Origin: Ascaphus truei
Taxonomy: Eukaryota; Chordata; Amphibia; Anura; Ascaphidae
Assembly: GCA_036426205.1 (NCBI GenBank)
Contig: CM071568.1
Location: 114,726,564 to 114,790,563, forward strand
Direction of reading: 5' to 3'
Length of the DNA stretch: 64,000 bases
The notes under the pieces: generated by a model
The model's input: only the letters and a program-made list of their open reading frames with translations
Told to the model about the DNA's origin: nothing
Database searches by the model: none
Program-made: the position numbers and the translations under genes
Shown here: positions 25,816 to 36,575 of the stretch, one piece after another
Layout: each line of letters begins with the position of its first letter
Numbering within the stretch: position 1 is the stretch's first letter

Positions 25816-27324
25816 AGACAGGGGCGAGAGTGGGGGGAGAGTGAAGAGACGGGGTGAATGTCAGTGAGTGTGTATGTTGCTTAAATCCAGTATTTTGGGT
25901 TTAAAGGAATAAAGAGCAAAAGTCTCCAGCATAAATTAGACTATCTATAAAGTGCATCAGTCCTCATACAAGTATGCATTTAGAATCCTGGCAAAATGTC
26001 TAGAAATGCACTCAAATTATATTCATTTTTTGTTTTCTAAAAAGTGTTCAGCACTAATGTGAAGTACTAACTTTATTTACACTGCAACAACAGAGTTCTA
26101 CAAATATTCCTACATATAACTCTCAAGGTTTTTCTATTTTTCTTATAATATGCCTGCTGATTAATGCAATGTTTCTTGTGAAATCAAAGCTATTACCTTA
26201 ATGTATTGTATGTTCTTACCCTCAGCCCTGGTGTTAACATACCAAGTATGTGCTTTTCTTTCCAGCCTGCTTTGCTAAATGACATATGTCAGGAAAATAG
26301 GCTATGGTTAACCCTCCAGGTGGCCCAAGGGTCTTGGATAAAATGGCCTGTGTACATAGGTTATGACTTATTTGCTAAAGAGGTCATTTGAAAAAGCCTT
26401 TAGGCTGCAACTGCCCTTTTGTACCTTCGTAACAAAATCTAGTAACATAATCCCTTTCAGACAGGTGACCTTAAAAAAACCTGTACAATTAGTCACTTCT
26501 GTGTAAATTCATAGGGAAGCCAATTCTTTTTGTTATTTATCTTCTAGCACAGATTGCGTGAAAAAGATTACGTACCTTGATTTATGCCCTGTGCAATACA
26601 CACTACTTTAAAAATGTTCAGCTGTAAGGAGATTGCATTAAAGTCCCTCAATCTGCAGTGTTTTCTTAGTCGTTCACCTTGTGTTACATGTGTATAAATT
26701 GGTTGTGGCTGGCTAGGAACTTAATTAAGCAATACTGTAGGACCAACCAAGTGCGTGGTCATGAAAAAGATAATCACGTCTTGGTAGCATAAGATGGGAT
26801 TCATAGCTAGGGGGCATGTGTATCTTGATATAAACCCTCCCATTTGGTTGCCTTTCTGTCATAAAATTCATCTCACTTTAGATTGCAAATAAAAGCCTAG
26901 CATATCTAAACCAATTATTTAAGTAAATTACTTTGATTGCTTGAAACTGACAATTAGCATTCCAGCATTTCAAGTGTGAGAATAAGAGTTGAATATACCC
27001 CTTGAAAATGAATGTTGAATACACAATAGATAAGCCTGAGCTGTGATGTTCATGAATGAATGTATTTAGTTCTGAGCTGCATGGACATAAAAGTGGGATA
27101 TACCTAATGTAGAAGTGATGTCTGTAATTGTTATTGTATTGTGACAGCTATTTTTACTGTACATACACTTCACATAACTGAATATAGTTCATACATATAT
27201 TACCTTCATACCTTATGGGTTTCCCATCAAATCTGTTATTTATATTATTGTGATATGACTTGTAAGTGAATTTAAATTCAGAGACTCATAGCTTTGTATT
27301 CACAAACTTTTTTAAACGTAAGTA
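25816..27324. other. Intronic DNA, nothing recognised
   Basis: AT-rich unique-looking sequence without element ends or exons that I can support. Confidence 0.45.
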
Positions 27325-27327
27325 TTA

Positions 27328-27713
27328 GGCCTCGGACATGGTCAAAAAGACCGTGCTGAGGTGCGCTGAGGGGACACATTATCCCTATCAGCGCGGCTTT
27401 AGACGGAACTTCCGCAGGCGTGCGGAGGCGTGTGGAAATGCAGGAGACAGGCAAGTTTAAATTTTGCCGCTGAGGGAAGCGCAGGGCCGGTCACGTGACT
27501 GCCAGAAGCCAATGGCAGTCCGTGACGTCGATGACGTGGCACCCTACCCCCGCCTCCCGGCCCGCCTCCAGGTCCGCCTCCCGCGCCGCTCCCACCCGGC
27601 ACACAAGCGCGCTCGCTGACGCTCATGCAGGGACACGAAAAATCTCCTGCTTGAGCAGGAGAACATGAGCATCAGCGCTGCCCAGCGCCGCTCCCTGCAC
27701 CATGTCCCAGTCC
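27328..27713. mobile_element. Harbinger-like MITE
   Basis: The TIRs GGCCTCGGACATGGT and, at the other end, ACCATGTCCCAGTCC match at 12 of 15 positions. TTA flanks both sides (27325-27327 and 27714-27716), the 3-bp target duplication typical of PIF/Harbinger. The interior is GC-rich (about 27400-27610) and non-coding, in contrast to the AT-rich surroundings. A truncated relative starts at 1415. Confidence 0.7.
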
Positions 27714-27716
27714 TTA

Positions 27717-28606
27717 CTGGAGACAGAACATTGCATAGTGTGACAGTTTTTTGTTTTTGTTTTTTTTGGAAAGACTTTCTATGACCACAGCTTTGAAGAA
27801 AAGTGTTACAAATACAGTAGTAGACATCTTAGTAATGCATCTTGGGGTAGTGACCATTCTGATAGGAATATGCATGTACTTGCTAAGAATTTGTTTTATT
27901 CCAAAATACCACTAAACAACGATAATAAACAAATGCGTTTCTGCAGCTTCCCTGATATTATTAGCTCAATTTTCTTTCTCTATTGGCACTAGTAATAGCA
28001 AATAACCACAGGATAGCATGGAAAATTCAGTTCTTAATCTCTAGCAGGTTATAAAGAATATCAATTCATGCTAACGGGACCTGTTGTGTTGTGACACAGG
28101 CATGAATCAAGTTGTTATCCCCCCATCTATGCTTGGTGTTATCAATGACAACAATAGCTTATTGTAATACGGACAAGGAGGACGAGGGCCTTAAATATAG
28201 AGCAAACAGTGACCTATATCTACTACTACAGTACTGGACATAGATGCCTCCTGCATACATCATGTTCAATATCACAATATAGATATACTTGAAGGAACAA
28301 ATGAATAAAATTTTGAGGAGAAACGTCTGATATTTATGAGGTACTCTTTATCAGTATTTCTCCAGTGTTGTTCTTTCTCCATGTTAGTACGAGCTAATGG
28401 TGACTAAAGTCACAATAGTTCCCATTCAGTTATCTATTTTACACTTTCCTAAATTGTAAAGGACAACCTGACCGTTTGTTGTAATTGGGGTACTGGCCTC
28501 CCCATCCTAATACTGTATGTGCTTTCGAGAAGGTGGGAGTATGGGCACCATGCTAGCCCAGTCATGTAGGCATACAATGGAACATTCCACATTTTGTTTG
28601 GTCAAG
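27717..28606. other. Intronic DNA, nothing recognised
   Basis: AT-rich; no coding or repeat signal that I can defend. Confidence 0.45.
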
Positions 28607-28608
28607 TA

Positions 28609-28939
28609 CAGGCATACCCCGCATTAACGTACGCAATGGGACCGGAGCATGTATGTAAAGCGAAAATGTACTTAAAGTGAAGCACTACTTTTTCCCACTT
28701 ACCGATGCATGTACTGTACTGCAAACATCATATACGTGCATAACTGATGTAAATAACGCATTTGTAACAGGCTCTATAGTCTCCCCGCTTGCGCACAGCT
28801 TCGGTACAGGTAGGGAGTCGGTATTGCTGTTCAGGACATGCTGACAGGCGCATGCGTGAGCTGGCGTTTGCCTATTGGGCGATATGTACTTACTCGCGAG
28901 TGTACTTAAAGTGAGTGTCCTTAAAGCGGGGTATGCCTG
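28609..28939. mobile_element. Tigger/pogo-like non-autonomous element
   Basis: It starts CAGGCATACCCCGC and ends GCGGGGTATGCCTG, a perfect 14-bp TIR, with TA on both sides (28607-28608, 28940-28941). The TA target and this TIR style are typical of Tc1/mariner-class pogo/Tigger elements. Internal repeats GTACTTAAAGTGA occur near both ends. No transposase frame in 331 bp. Confidence 0.8.
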
Positions 28940-29150
28940 TAACATACTGGGGCAGTTATCCAAGTCTGCAAATATGTGGCAGAACGTGTGTTAAAATAAT
29001 GCACCAGATTTATTGCACAAAAAATCCAATTGACTTCAATTATGTTTTTCATTGATTATTCTGGTGGGGTTTTTTTTGCTGAAGTTTGGCACACTTTGAT
29101 AAACAGCCCTCTCTGGTTTGGATTAACTAAGCGCTGATAAAATAAATGTA

Positions 29151-29345
29151 TGTATATCTTTATTTTGATAGCCCCATTTATGTACATACTGTAGCACTTC
29201 ACTGCAGTAATACATGTGATACATAATGGGAATAAGCACTTCAGACAAAAGTAACATTAGGAAAAAGAGTCTCTGTCCCAAAGAGCTTACAATCTAAGTG
29301 GTGCGTAGGAAGAACGTACAGAGACCGTAGGAAGGTGAATTGGCA
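29151..29345 (-). mobile_element. Solo 3' end of the L2-like LINE family
   Basis: TGTATATCTTTATTTTGATA, then ATTTATGTACATACTG, then CAAAGAGCTTACAATC and CTAAGTGG follow the LINE tail at 13400-13560 in the same order and orientation. Confidence 0.65.
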
Positions 29346-30124
29346 GTTAACACGAGATCAAGCTAGAATACACCTTATTACAGCTTAGTAAAGCTCGCTG
29401 TATATATATTTTTTCAGTTTTATCCTGTACCATGTCAGCATGACACATCTGACAGCAGTGCTGTTCATTCCCTGGGTATTTTATCTTTCTTATGAATTCC
29501 CAAAAAGGGGTGAACATGCCACCTGGTATCATCATGCAAAGGCTTTATTCTCACAAAGATGCCTATTAAAGACTATTACTATTTACTGGTGATTCTGCAT
29601 TAATATTTCTAGGTTTAATTATCTTAAATGGGTGGTACACAGCAGCAATCATTATTTAGGTTTGAAGAATGGAGAAATGGTGACTTATGAGTTCCGCAGA
29701 TTGAAGTTGCATATTTTGGGTGACACTCACAGCAACTTTCTATTTAATATGGTTTGCTCGAGCACTTGATCCTGAAAAAAAGCTAAACTAATTTTAGTCT
29801 TTCTTGAAAATGCAAAATATAGTAGCAAGTTCAATAACAAAAAGAACAATACGGCACCACAAAAAAAAACCAGATACCAACATAAGCAAAAGACAGCTCA
29901 ACATTTCTGGCTCAGTTTAACCGTTTCTCAGGCCAAGTTCGTGGGATGAAGTCCTGGAGTAACCCATATCATATAGTATCACATTTCTTGCTTAAATATT
30001 GGTAGTTCTCTCATTCTCCATTTACTCTTTCTTTTCCCTGTATTTTTCCTCTCCCCTCAATGCCCTTTATTATATTTTAAAGTACCTTTTGATAACCCCA
30101 TTTTTTTGGGCCACATTAACTTTC
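29346..30124. other. Intronic DNA, nothing recognised
   Basis: Short AT-rich stretch with small open frames of no known family. Confidence 0.45.
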
Positions 30125-30302
30125 TTTTACAGTGCCACACAAGAGGTTAGTGTACAAAATAAAGTACATTGGTCTGGGAATAAATATTTGCACCTGGATT
30201 GAACACTGGTGGAAGGATAGACAACAAAGAGTCATACTGTAAATGGAACCTTTTCAGATTGGGGTATAGTTGTGAGTGGAGTACCTCAGCGATTAGTACT
30301 TG

Positions 30303-30982
30303 CACGGCTGCCGACGGGGGGGGGGGGGAGAACCTGGACAATTGTCCCGGGTCCAAAGGCTATGGGGAGCACGGCCGGCGCTGACAGTTGTGCCTGACCT
30401 CTGGCCGGGCCCCAGCTTTCCCGGCACCACCAGCTCTGTGTCCGGTTGCTGGGCCCCAGATTTACTCCCCCCTCCCCCTGCAGCAGGTGCCTCTCTCCGC
30501 TGTTGTTGCGGCCTCCCATGTAGGCCCCGCCACCACACCGGAAGTTCGGTGGCTTGTAGGCACCGCACAGAAGGTGCGCGCGATGTGCGGGGGAGGTGGT
30601 AATGTGTGGTACAAGGGGGGAAGTGATAATGTGTGGTACAAGGGGGGAAGTGATGTGAGGTACAAGGGGGGAAGTGATGTGAGGTACAAGGGGGGGAGGT
30701 GATGTGAGGTACACGGGGGGGAGGTGATGTGAATTGCAAGGGTGGGGTGATGTGAATTGAGGGGGGGAGGTGATGTGAATTGCAAGGGGGGAGGTGATGT
30801 GAGGTGTAGAGTGATGTGAGGGGGAGGGGATGATGTGAGGTGCAGGGAGATGGGTGTGGTGCAGGGGGTGATGTGATGTGAGGTGCGGGGGGGGTGAGCC
30901 CCCACCAGTGCACAGGGGGATGGGGAGGGGGACCTGCTTCATATGTTTGTCCTGGGCCAAACAATTTCTGTTGGCAGCCCTG
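30303..30982. mobile_element. hAT-type insertion inside the LINE RT motif
   Basis: Its ends, CACGGCTGCCGAC and GTTGGCAGCCCTG, are imperfect TIRs. The flanking 8-mers AGTACTTG and GGTACTGG agree at 6 of 8, as expected for an old hAT target duplication. Removing it rejoins the LINE reading frame across VPQRLVL-GT. The interior is GC-rich, with a G-rich minisatellite at 30590-30900, and encodes no transposase. Confidence 0.7.
30590..30905. repeat. G-rich minisatellite (GTGATGTGAGGTACAAGGGG)
   Basis: Irregular units of about 20-27 bp, strongly purine-rich on the plus strand. The proline/histidine-rich minus-strand open frames here (147-224 codons) come from this composition and are not genes. 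Confidence 0.9.
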
Positions 30983-31672
30983 GGTACTGGGACCCCTACA
31001 TTTTAACTTTTTTTTATTAATGACCTTGTGGTTGCCATAGAGAGCAAAGTTTCCATCTTTGCTGATGACACTAAATTGTGTAAGGTAGTAAAATCAGAGC
31101 AGGATGTAATTTCTCTGCAGAAAGACTTTGATAAATTGGAAACTTGGGTAGGTAAATGACAGATGAGGTTTAATACAGATAAATGTAAGGTTATACATTT
31201 GGGAAACAAGGCTAAACAGGTGACTTACAAATTAAAAGGGGCAAAATTAGGTGAATCCCTGCTGGAGAAAAATTTAGGAGTGCTTGTAGACAGCAGGCTT
31301 CACAATAGTGCCCAATGTCAGGCAGTAGCTACAAAGGCAAATAAGATATTATCTTGCATAAAACGGTGTAGCGATCGAAGGGAAGAAAGCATAGTTTTGT
31401 CACTGTCTAAATCCTTAGTAACACCACACCGCGAATACGGTATGGAGTACCATTTTGGGCACCACTCCATAAAAAATAAATCATGGAACTAGTAAAAGTA
31501 CAATGAAGAGACACCAAATTAATAAAGGGGATGGAAAATCTGACATGAGGATACCTAACTTAGATTTGTTTACAATAGGAAAGAGGCGTTTAAAAGGGGA
31601 TATGATAAGTATATTCAAATATGTTCAGGGACAATACAAGGAGCTTTTAAAAGAAGTGTTCATCCCTTAAGG

Positions 31673-32004
31673 CAGGGGTGCGCAAACTTCTTGAGCTACG
31701 CCCCCCTACCCGGCAGCCGTAGCATTCGTGCCCCCCCTCTTGAAGGACTCTGCGTCAAATTACGTCACGTGACCCCGCCGCGGCATTTGACGCGCTTTGC
31801 CATGGTGACACGTCACGTCACCTGACCCCGCTGCGTCATTTAACGACGCATCACCGAAGACCCTGCAGAGAGCAGGTAAGGGAGTTACAGAGGCATCACG
31901 CCCCCCCAGCATTAAATTTAAATGCCGTGGGGAAGAGTGCGGGTCCTCTGTAACCGCCATGCCCTCCCTAGAAATTCTCGCGCCCCCCAGTTTGCGCACC
32001 CCTG
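31673..32004. mobile_element. hAT element (CAGGGGTG family), near-intact ends
   Basis: It starts CAGGGGTGCGCAAACT and ends AGTTTGCGCACCCCTG, a perfect 16-bp TIR. The flanks CCTTAAGG (31665-31672) and CCTTAATG (32005-32012) form an 8-bp target duplication with one change. At 332 bp it is non-autonomous. It interrupts the C-terminal part of the CR1-like LINE. A diverged copy lies at 1713-1993. Confidence 0.88.
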
Positions 32005-32446
32005 CCTTAATGTTGGAAGAAATGAGATTCCACAAGCAACAAAGGAAATTGTTCTTTACAGTAAGAGCAGTTGAAATGTGGAATTCATTACCCACGGGGA
32101 CTGTGATGGCAGATACAATAGATATCTTAAAGAAGAAAAAAAAGTTGGCCATCTTTTTAGAAAGGAAAGTTATACAGGGATATACCAAATAAGTAAACAT
32201 GGGAAGCATGTTGATCCAGGGAGAAATCTGATTGCCATTATTGGAGTCAGAAAGGAATTAATTTGTATTTAGTTGATTTTTTCCCCCTTATGAGACATCA
32301 TTGGGTAATGTTTTACTGGAGTTATTGTTTGCCTACCCTGAATCAAAATACTGTAAATACAAATCTAGGATAAGTATCTGTCATCTAAATTTAACATTGA
32401 AAGTCATTATTTTTTTCCCCCTCAGCCTCAAATACTATGTAACTAT

Positions 32447-33231
32447 CTTAGATTACTGATCATTTTGTTTTTACCATGATATTCATCCCCTGATTATTCA
32501 TGGGCACGTAATGTACCCATAACAAAGGCAATATTTAAGGTATAAAAGGTATTTCTCACTGTGTATTCAAATATTACACTTTGGCTGAATAAAATGTGCG
32601 AAACAACCTGCATTAACTGTCTTGTAGAATGAGACCTATATTACATACATTCTTGAATAGAATTGTTAGAAAACATCATTGAAATGTACAAGAACCTCTA
32701 GGTAAAACTGAGCATACTTGTTCATTCAGACATTATTAAAAAATGTTTCTTGAACATTAAGAGCGTACGAAATGCATACTATAAAAACATGATTATATTG
32801 CCTTTTTTTTTTTGCATATTTAAATAATCTAATTGTGCCTTATATTGTTATTCAGGGTTAAGGGTGTGAGAGATCGTAAGGAATTATAGCCTACAGATTG
32901 ACCACAATATCTGCTGCTTAGACATAATCAATCTAATTAGGTGAGCAGTGATGGTTGGTGATAGTGATCATTGCCAGTAGGGGAGTTGATTAAATGTGTT
33001 GGATATAAAACAAAATATCATAAAATATACTCTGTGGGCCCAATTTAAAAACAATGCTGTGTGAGAGAAGCTCCAATTCTGTGGCCATTACATTTTTAAG
33101 ACATTAACCCTTTCTCTGCTGGCGAAATCCTGACTTGTTTCTTTTCTGAAGATTGATGTATTAATCTCATGAGCAAGTTTTTTATTTGCCTTGTATACTG
33201 CTAAACCTACTCACCACTTCACATACAGTTG

Positions 33232-33232
<1 letters not shown>
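32447..33232. other. Intronic DNA, nothing recognised
   Basis: AT-rich; only small open frames. Confidence 0.45.

Positions 33233-33323
<91 letters not shown>
33233..33323. repeat. (GT)n microsatellite
   Basis: About 43 GT units with one interruption near 33271. Open frames with Val-Cys or Thr-His runs are artefacts. Confidence 0.97.
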
Positions 33324-33324
<1 letters not shown>

Positions 33325-34067
33325 ATATACATACTGTAACACGTATTATTTTTAGGGAAACAAAACCAAAAAATATCATATTTTTGCCACCGGCGCAGTG
33401 TTTCTGTAGTGCAGCCAGGTTACCATAGGAGATTATGGCTACAGTGCTTTTGGGAGTTTGGGGCCACTCAAAGCAGTTCTTTAGAAATGTATACTGTATG
33501 TGCATCTGTTTCACTAAGCTGTAACAGGAGTGTCAGAGCTCAAATACATGTTGACTGCCATTGACTTGAATAGATTTGGGTGGAATAGATTTGTTTTTGT
33601 GGCCATCCCAAGACAACTTTACCTTATATTAGTAGTAGGATCTTCTCTGGTGGCATATAGTTTGTGAGAGATGTCAGTTGGGCAGTAATTAATGCTGTAA
33701 TTGCTATCAGGAACCATCATGTTTTCTTTATATCTACATTCTTTATACTGCTAATATAAATAGTAGTAAGTATAAAGTGCTGCGTTATACTGCACTATGT
33801 ACAGAGGGTTTTATCGTGAGGGAATCTTAAGTATAACTTAACATGGCTTCAGTAGTTCAATATACTGTAAGAAACCCAGTTAATAAAGGAGAATTCCCTT
33901 ATTTAAATAGCGTGTATAAACAATACTTTTTAATATAAGGAAGTTGCTGCTTACAACCATCTTGTAAAATGATAAATTGGGGTTAATGGTTGGAGCATTC
34001 AATGAATATATGCCATGCTATGTGTAGAAAGGACATGAGCCATTCAGCTCACCAGATGGGACAGGTT

Positions 34068-34448
34068 TCAATTCATATTCTTGGCTGTGTTGGGGGCATT
34101 TAGATAAGCAGTTGGCAAGCCTTTGCCCTCCTGCACCAAGGCCGTGTGTCTACAAAGATGATCCAATGTGAAGGTTACTGAGATTTCATTGAAATAGAGC
34201 CCACGGCCCTTCACAACCATCTGTGCCAGGCGTTCATAACGAAAGTGCCCCATCTCATCATCCATTCCTTTTGTTCTATGCACTGCTGTTAATGTGCCTG
34301 CATCAGGATTACATGCTGGTAGAACTGGTAAGCAGCCGTTATTTTTCAGCTGTAATCTCTCACCGTCACAGCAAAATGTGACCACATTAAACATGAAATA
34401 AGATTCAAAATGATGATATGGATTCCCCCCTTCTAGGAACAACAGCAT
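34068..34448 (-). pseudogene. Unidentified coding-like ORF (126 codons)
   Basis: This frame stands out from the background. Its composition looks protein-like, and the translation has mixed, non-repetitive residues (for example FMFNVVTFCCDGERLQL and FNEISVTFTLDHLCRH) with no low-complexity bias. It opens with an ATG (AAAAATGC context) straight after an in-frame TAG and ends at a TGA. I do not recognise the family. It could be a fragment of a retrocopied host gene, a piece of a transposon gene, or a single exon on the strand opposite znf407. No poly-A tail or target duplication is obvious next to it. Confidence 0.25.
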
Positions 34449-34684
34449 TTTTACCTACCTAGGAAATGAAGCATTGGCTGATATTCAGGGCAGTACATCA
34501 AGCATGTACAGTACTGCAAAAAAAAAAGAAAGCAAACAGAGCACCTAATCATTTGGAAAGAGTACGAGTACTGCTCCTTCAACTCCTAGAATGCTAGACT
34601 GGTAATAATTGTGTTACATTGTTGTCAGTTTTCATTATTTTCACGAGTAGGTGTTACTTGCTAAACGCTGTATATCTGCAGCCG

Positions 34685-34731
34685 GTGAAGTGACTAATTT
34701 TAACATTGTGAAGTGACTAGTTTTAACATTG
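34685..34731. repeat. Tandem duplicate of 23 bp
   Basis: GTGAAGTGACTAATTTTAAC plus ATT is followed by the same unit with one change (AAT to AGT). Confidence 0.8.
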
Positions 34732-35084
34732 TCTGGTTGAAAGGCGCCTGAATTTGCATTCAAATTCATCAGAAGTAATTCTGTTAGAAATCACACTGAG
34801 CTAAGTGCTGTAGCTGTAAATTCACTCGACCTGAGACGTCAGAATCAGCCTGTACTGATCCGTGGCATAATTGTAATATTGTAGCAGTACGTGGCAAACT
34901 GCATTGAATAAAATGCCACCATTACTTAGCAGTTGGAATAATAATTGCATTTTCTTTCCATCCTACGGAAGCTCAGAATTAATGTGAATGCAGATGACAA
35001 TGTAAATTCTATTGTTTTATTTTGTGCCGTGTTAAGAATTGAATGAAGTTTTACGTTTTCATTTAGTTTGAGGACATAAAGGGG

Positions 35085-35696
35085 CCCATGTATGAAGCGT
35101 GCCAAACAGCTTTTTTTGGGGCACAAAATTGGCACACGGAAATCTAATTTTAAATTGTGCTTATTTGCAGCAAGGTACTAACCTACATTTCTCAAACTGC
35201 TCCATCAGCGTCAAGTGATTTCATATTTTTTTTTCACGCACTGAAATGAGTTGTTCTATGCGTACAGATGTCAATAGAGGATATGAGAAATATTACATGC
35301 GTCAAAATTCGCCGCCAAGTTCAACGTGGCGCCATTCCTAAAAAGGTCTGTTAATGGTTGGCGCAGAATACATTTTCGATGTAGCTACCAACAATTTTAT
35401 TTGACGCAACATGGATGTTTCATTATAGGTTAAAAAACAGATTTTCACAGTATGGCTGTTGAAATATTACACAAATAATTGACATCTACTAATACTACAG
35501 TAGTTATAAATGTGAACAAATGCACATCATATTTTAATTAAGTAGTATGAATCATGCATTCAACAAAATCATTTACAGCAAAAAATTAGGCTTCATATAT
35601 ACTCTTCAAACATGTTTTAGGAAGATTTGCATTACCTTTTTGCACAGAATTTGTGACACGCAATATTTTAATCTAATATTAGTACATAGGCCCCAA
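35085..35696. mobile_element. Possible MITE with GGGGCCCATGTA ends
   Basis: AAGGGGCCCATGTATG at the left and TACATAGGCCCCAA at the right are inverted. The interior includes CGCCGCCAAGTTCAACGTGG and GTTGGCGCAGAA, GC-richer than the surroundings. Boundaries are approximate. Confidence 0.4.
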
Positions 35697-36010
35697 AGTG
35701 GACAACTGCAAATTAATTTCTCTCCTTATGTGTTTTCGTATCAGGGTAACTTGTACTTTTTAGTTTTCCTTTAATATCGAGGTAGTTTTTATCTTTACAA
35801 TAATTGATCTCAGAAAACATCCACTTCACTCACTCTGGTTTAATACTGAAAATGCTGCGTTAACGCTTGTGCAATTAAAAATAATGGTAATGTGTGCGTA
35901 ATTCGGTGTTTATTGGAGCAATAACGTCAGCTACATCAATATCATTACAAATACACAGACCTAGAGGGAACGCAAACACGAAACCCTGGTGAAACGTGCC
36001 ACTTTTGTGT

Positions 36011-36575
36011 ATCCAAATAGGTATATTAAAACACACACAACGTGCATCAGAAATTTACATTTAAAATAATAAAAATGCGCTCAGCTGAAGAACCAGAAAG
36101 GAAGAGAGTCCATAGACAGAATTCAGGAGGGACCTGGTGCACTGGGTCCCCGGACCACAACTCCAAACGCACAGCAGCGGGGGCACAAGCCGCATTACAG
36201 CGTGTAATGCACAAACGGGACGACGTCTGACGTGATGACGTGAGATATGCCAAGTCTTCCAACAATACCTCAACCGGTTTCGCACCTACACTGATGAAGC
36301 ACGGAGTACGTGCGGTTAAGGTATTTTTGCTAGCCTTTGCATATCTCGCGTCATCACGTCATACGTCGTCCAATTTGTGCGCTACTCGCTGTGACGCGGC
36401 TTGGCCCCCGCTGCTGTGTGTTTGGAGTTGTGGTCCGGGGACCCGTGCACCAGGTCCCGCCTGAATTCTGTCAACGGACTCATTCCTTTCTGGGTCTTCA
36501 GCTGAGCTCATTTTTATTATTTTAAATGTAAGTTACAGATACACGTTGTGTGTGTTTTAATATACCTATTTAGAT
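36011..36575. mobile_element. Long foldback element with arms of about 230 bp
   Basis: The left arm runs ATCCAAATAGGTATATTAAA, ATTTACATTTAAAATAATAA, GCTCAGCTGAAG, CTGGTGCACTGGGTCCCCGG, CGTGATGACGTGAGATATGC. The right arm (from about 36340) is the reverse complement in the reverse order. A spacer of about 100 bp carries CAACCGGTTTCGCACC and CACTGATGAAGCACG. Mirrored open frames in both arms (EFCLWTLF-like) arise from the palindrome. Confidence 0.8.

Larger units (their letters stand above)
30125..32446 (+). mobile_element. CR1/Rex1-like LINE, split by two hAT insertions
   Basis: The first piece (to 30302) encodes RVIL and VPQRLVL, the start of the GVPQGSVLGP block. The second (30991-31660) encodes FINDL-like sequence, IFADDTKLCKVVKSEQD (the catalytic ADD block), MRFNTDKCKVIHLG, NLGVLVDSRL and LSLSKSLVTPHREYG. 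The third (32013-32200) encodes the C-terminal AVEMWNSLPTGTVMAD. The 3' end, ACTATGTAACTATC, is typical of this LINE type. Scattered stops and frame shifts show it is inactive. Confidence 0.82.

Noticed and set aside
30286..30964. Three overlapping minus-strand frames of 147-224 codons, rich in Pro, His, Ser and Thr
   Set aside because: They arise from the G-rich minisatellite within the hAT element. Several frames are open at once, which indicates composition rather than coding.
36042..36525. Similar short ORFs on opposite strands that look like a repeated gene
   Set aside because: They are the two arms of a foldback element read in mirror image.
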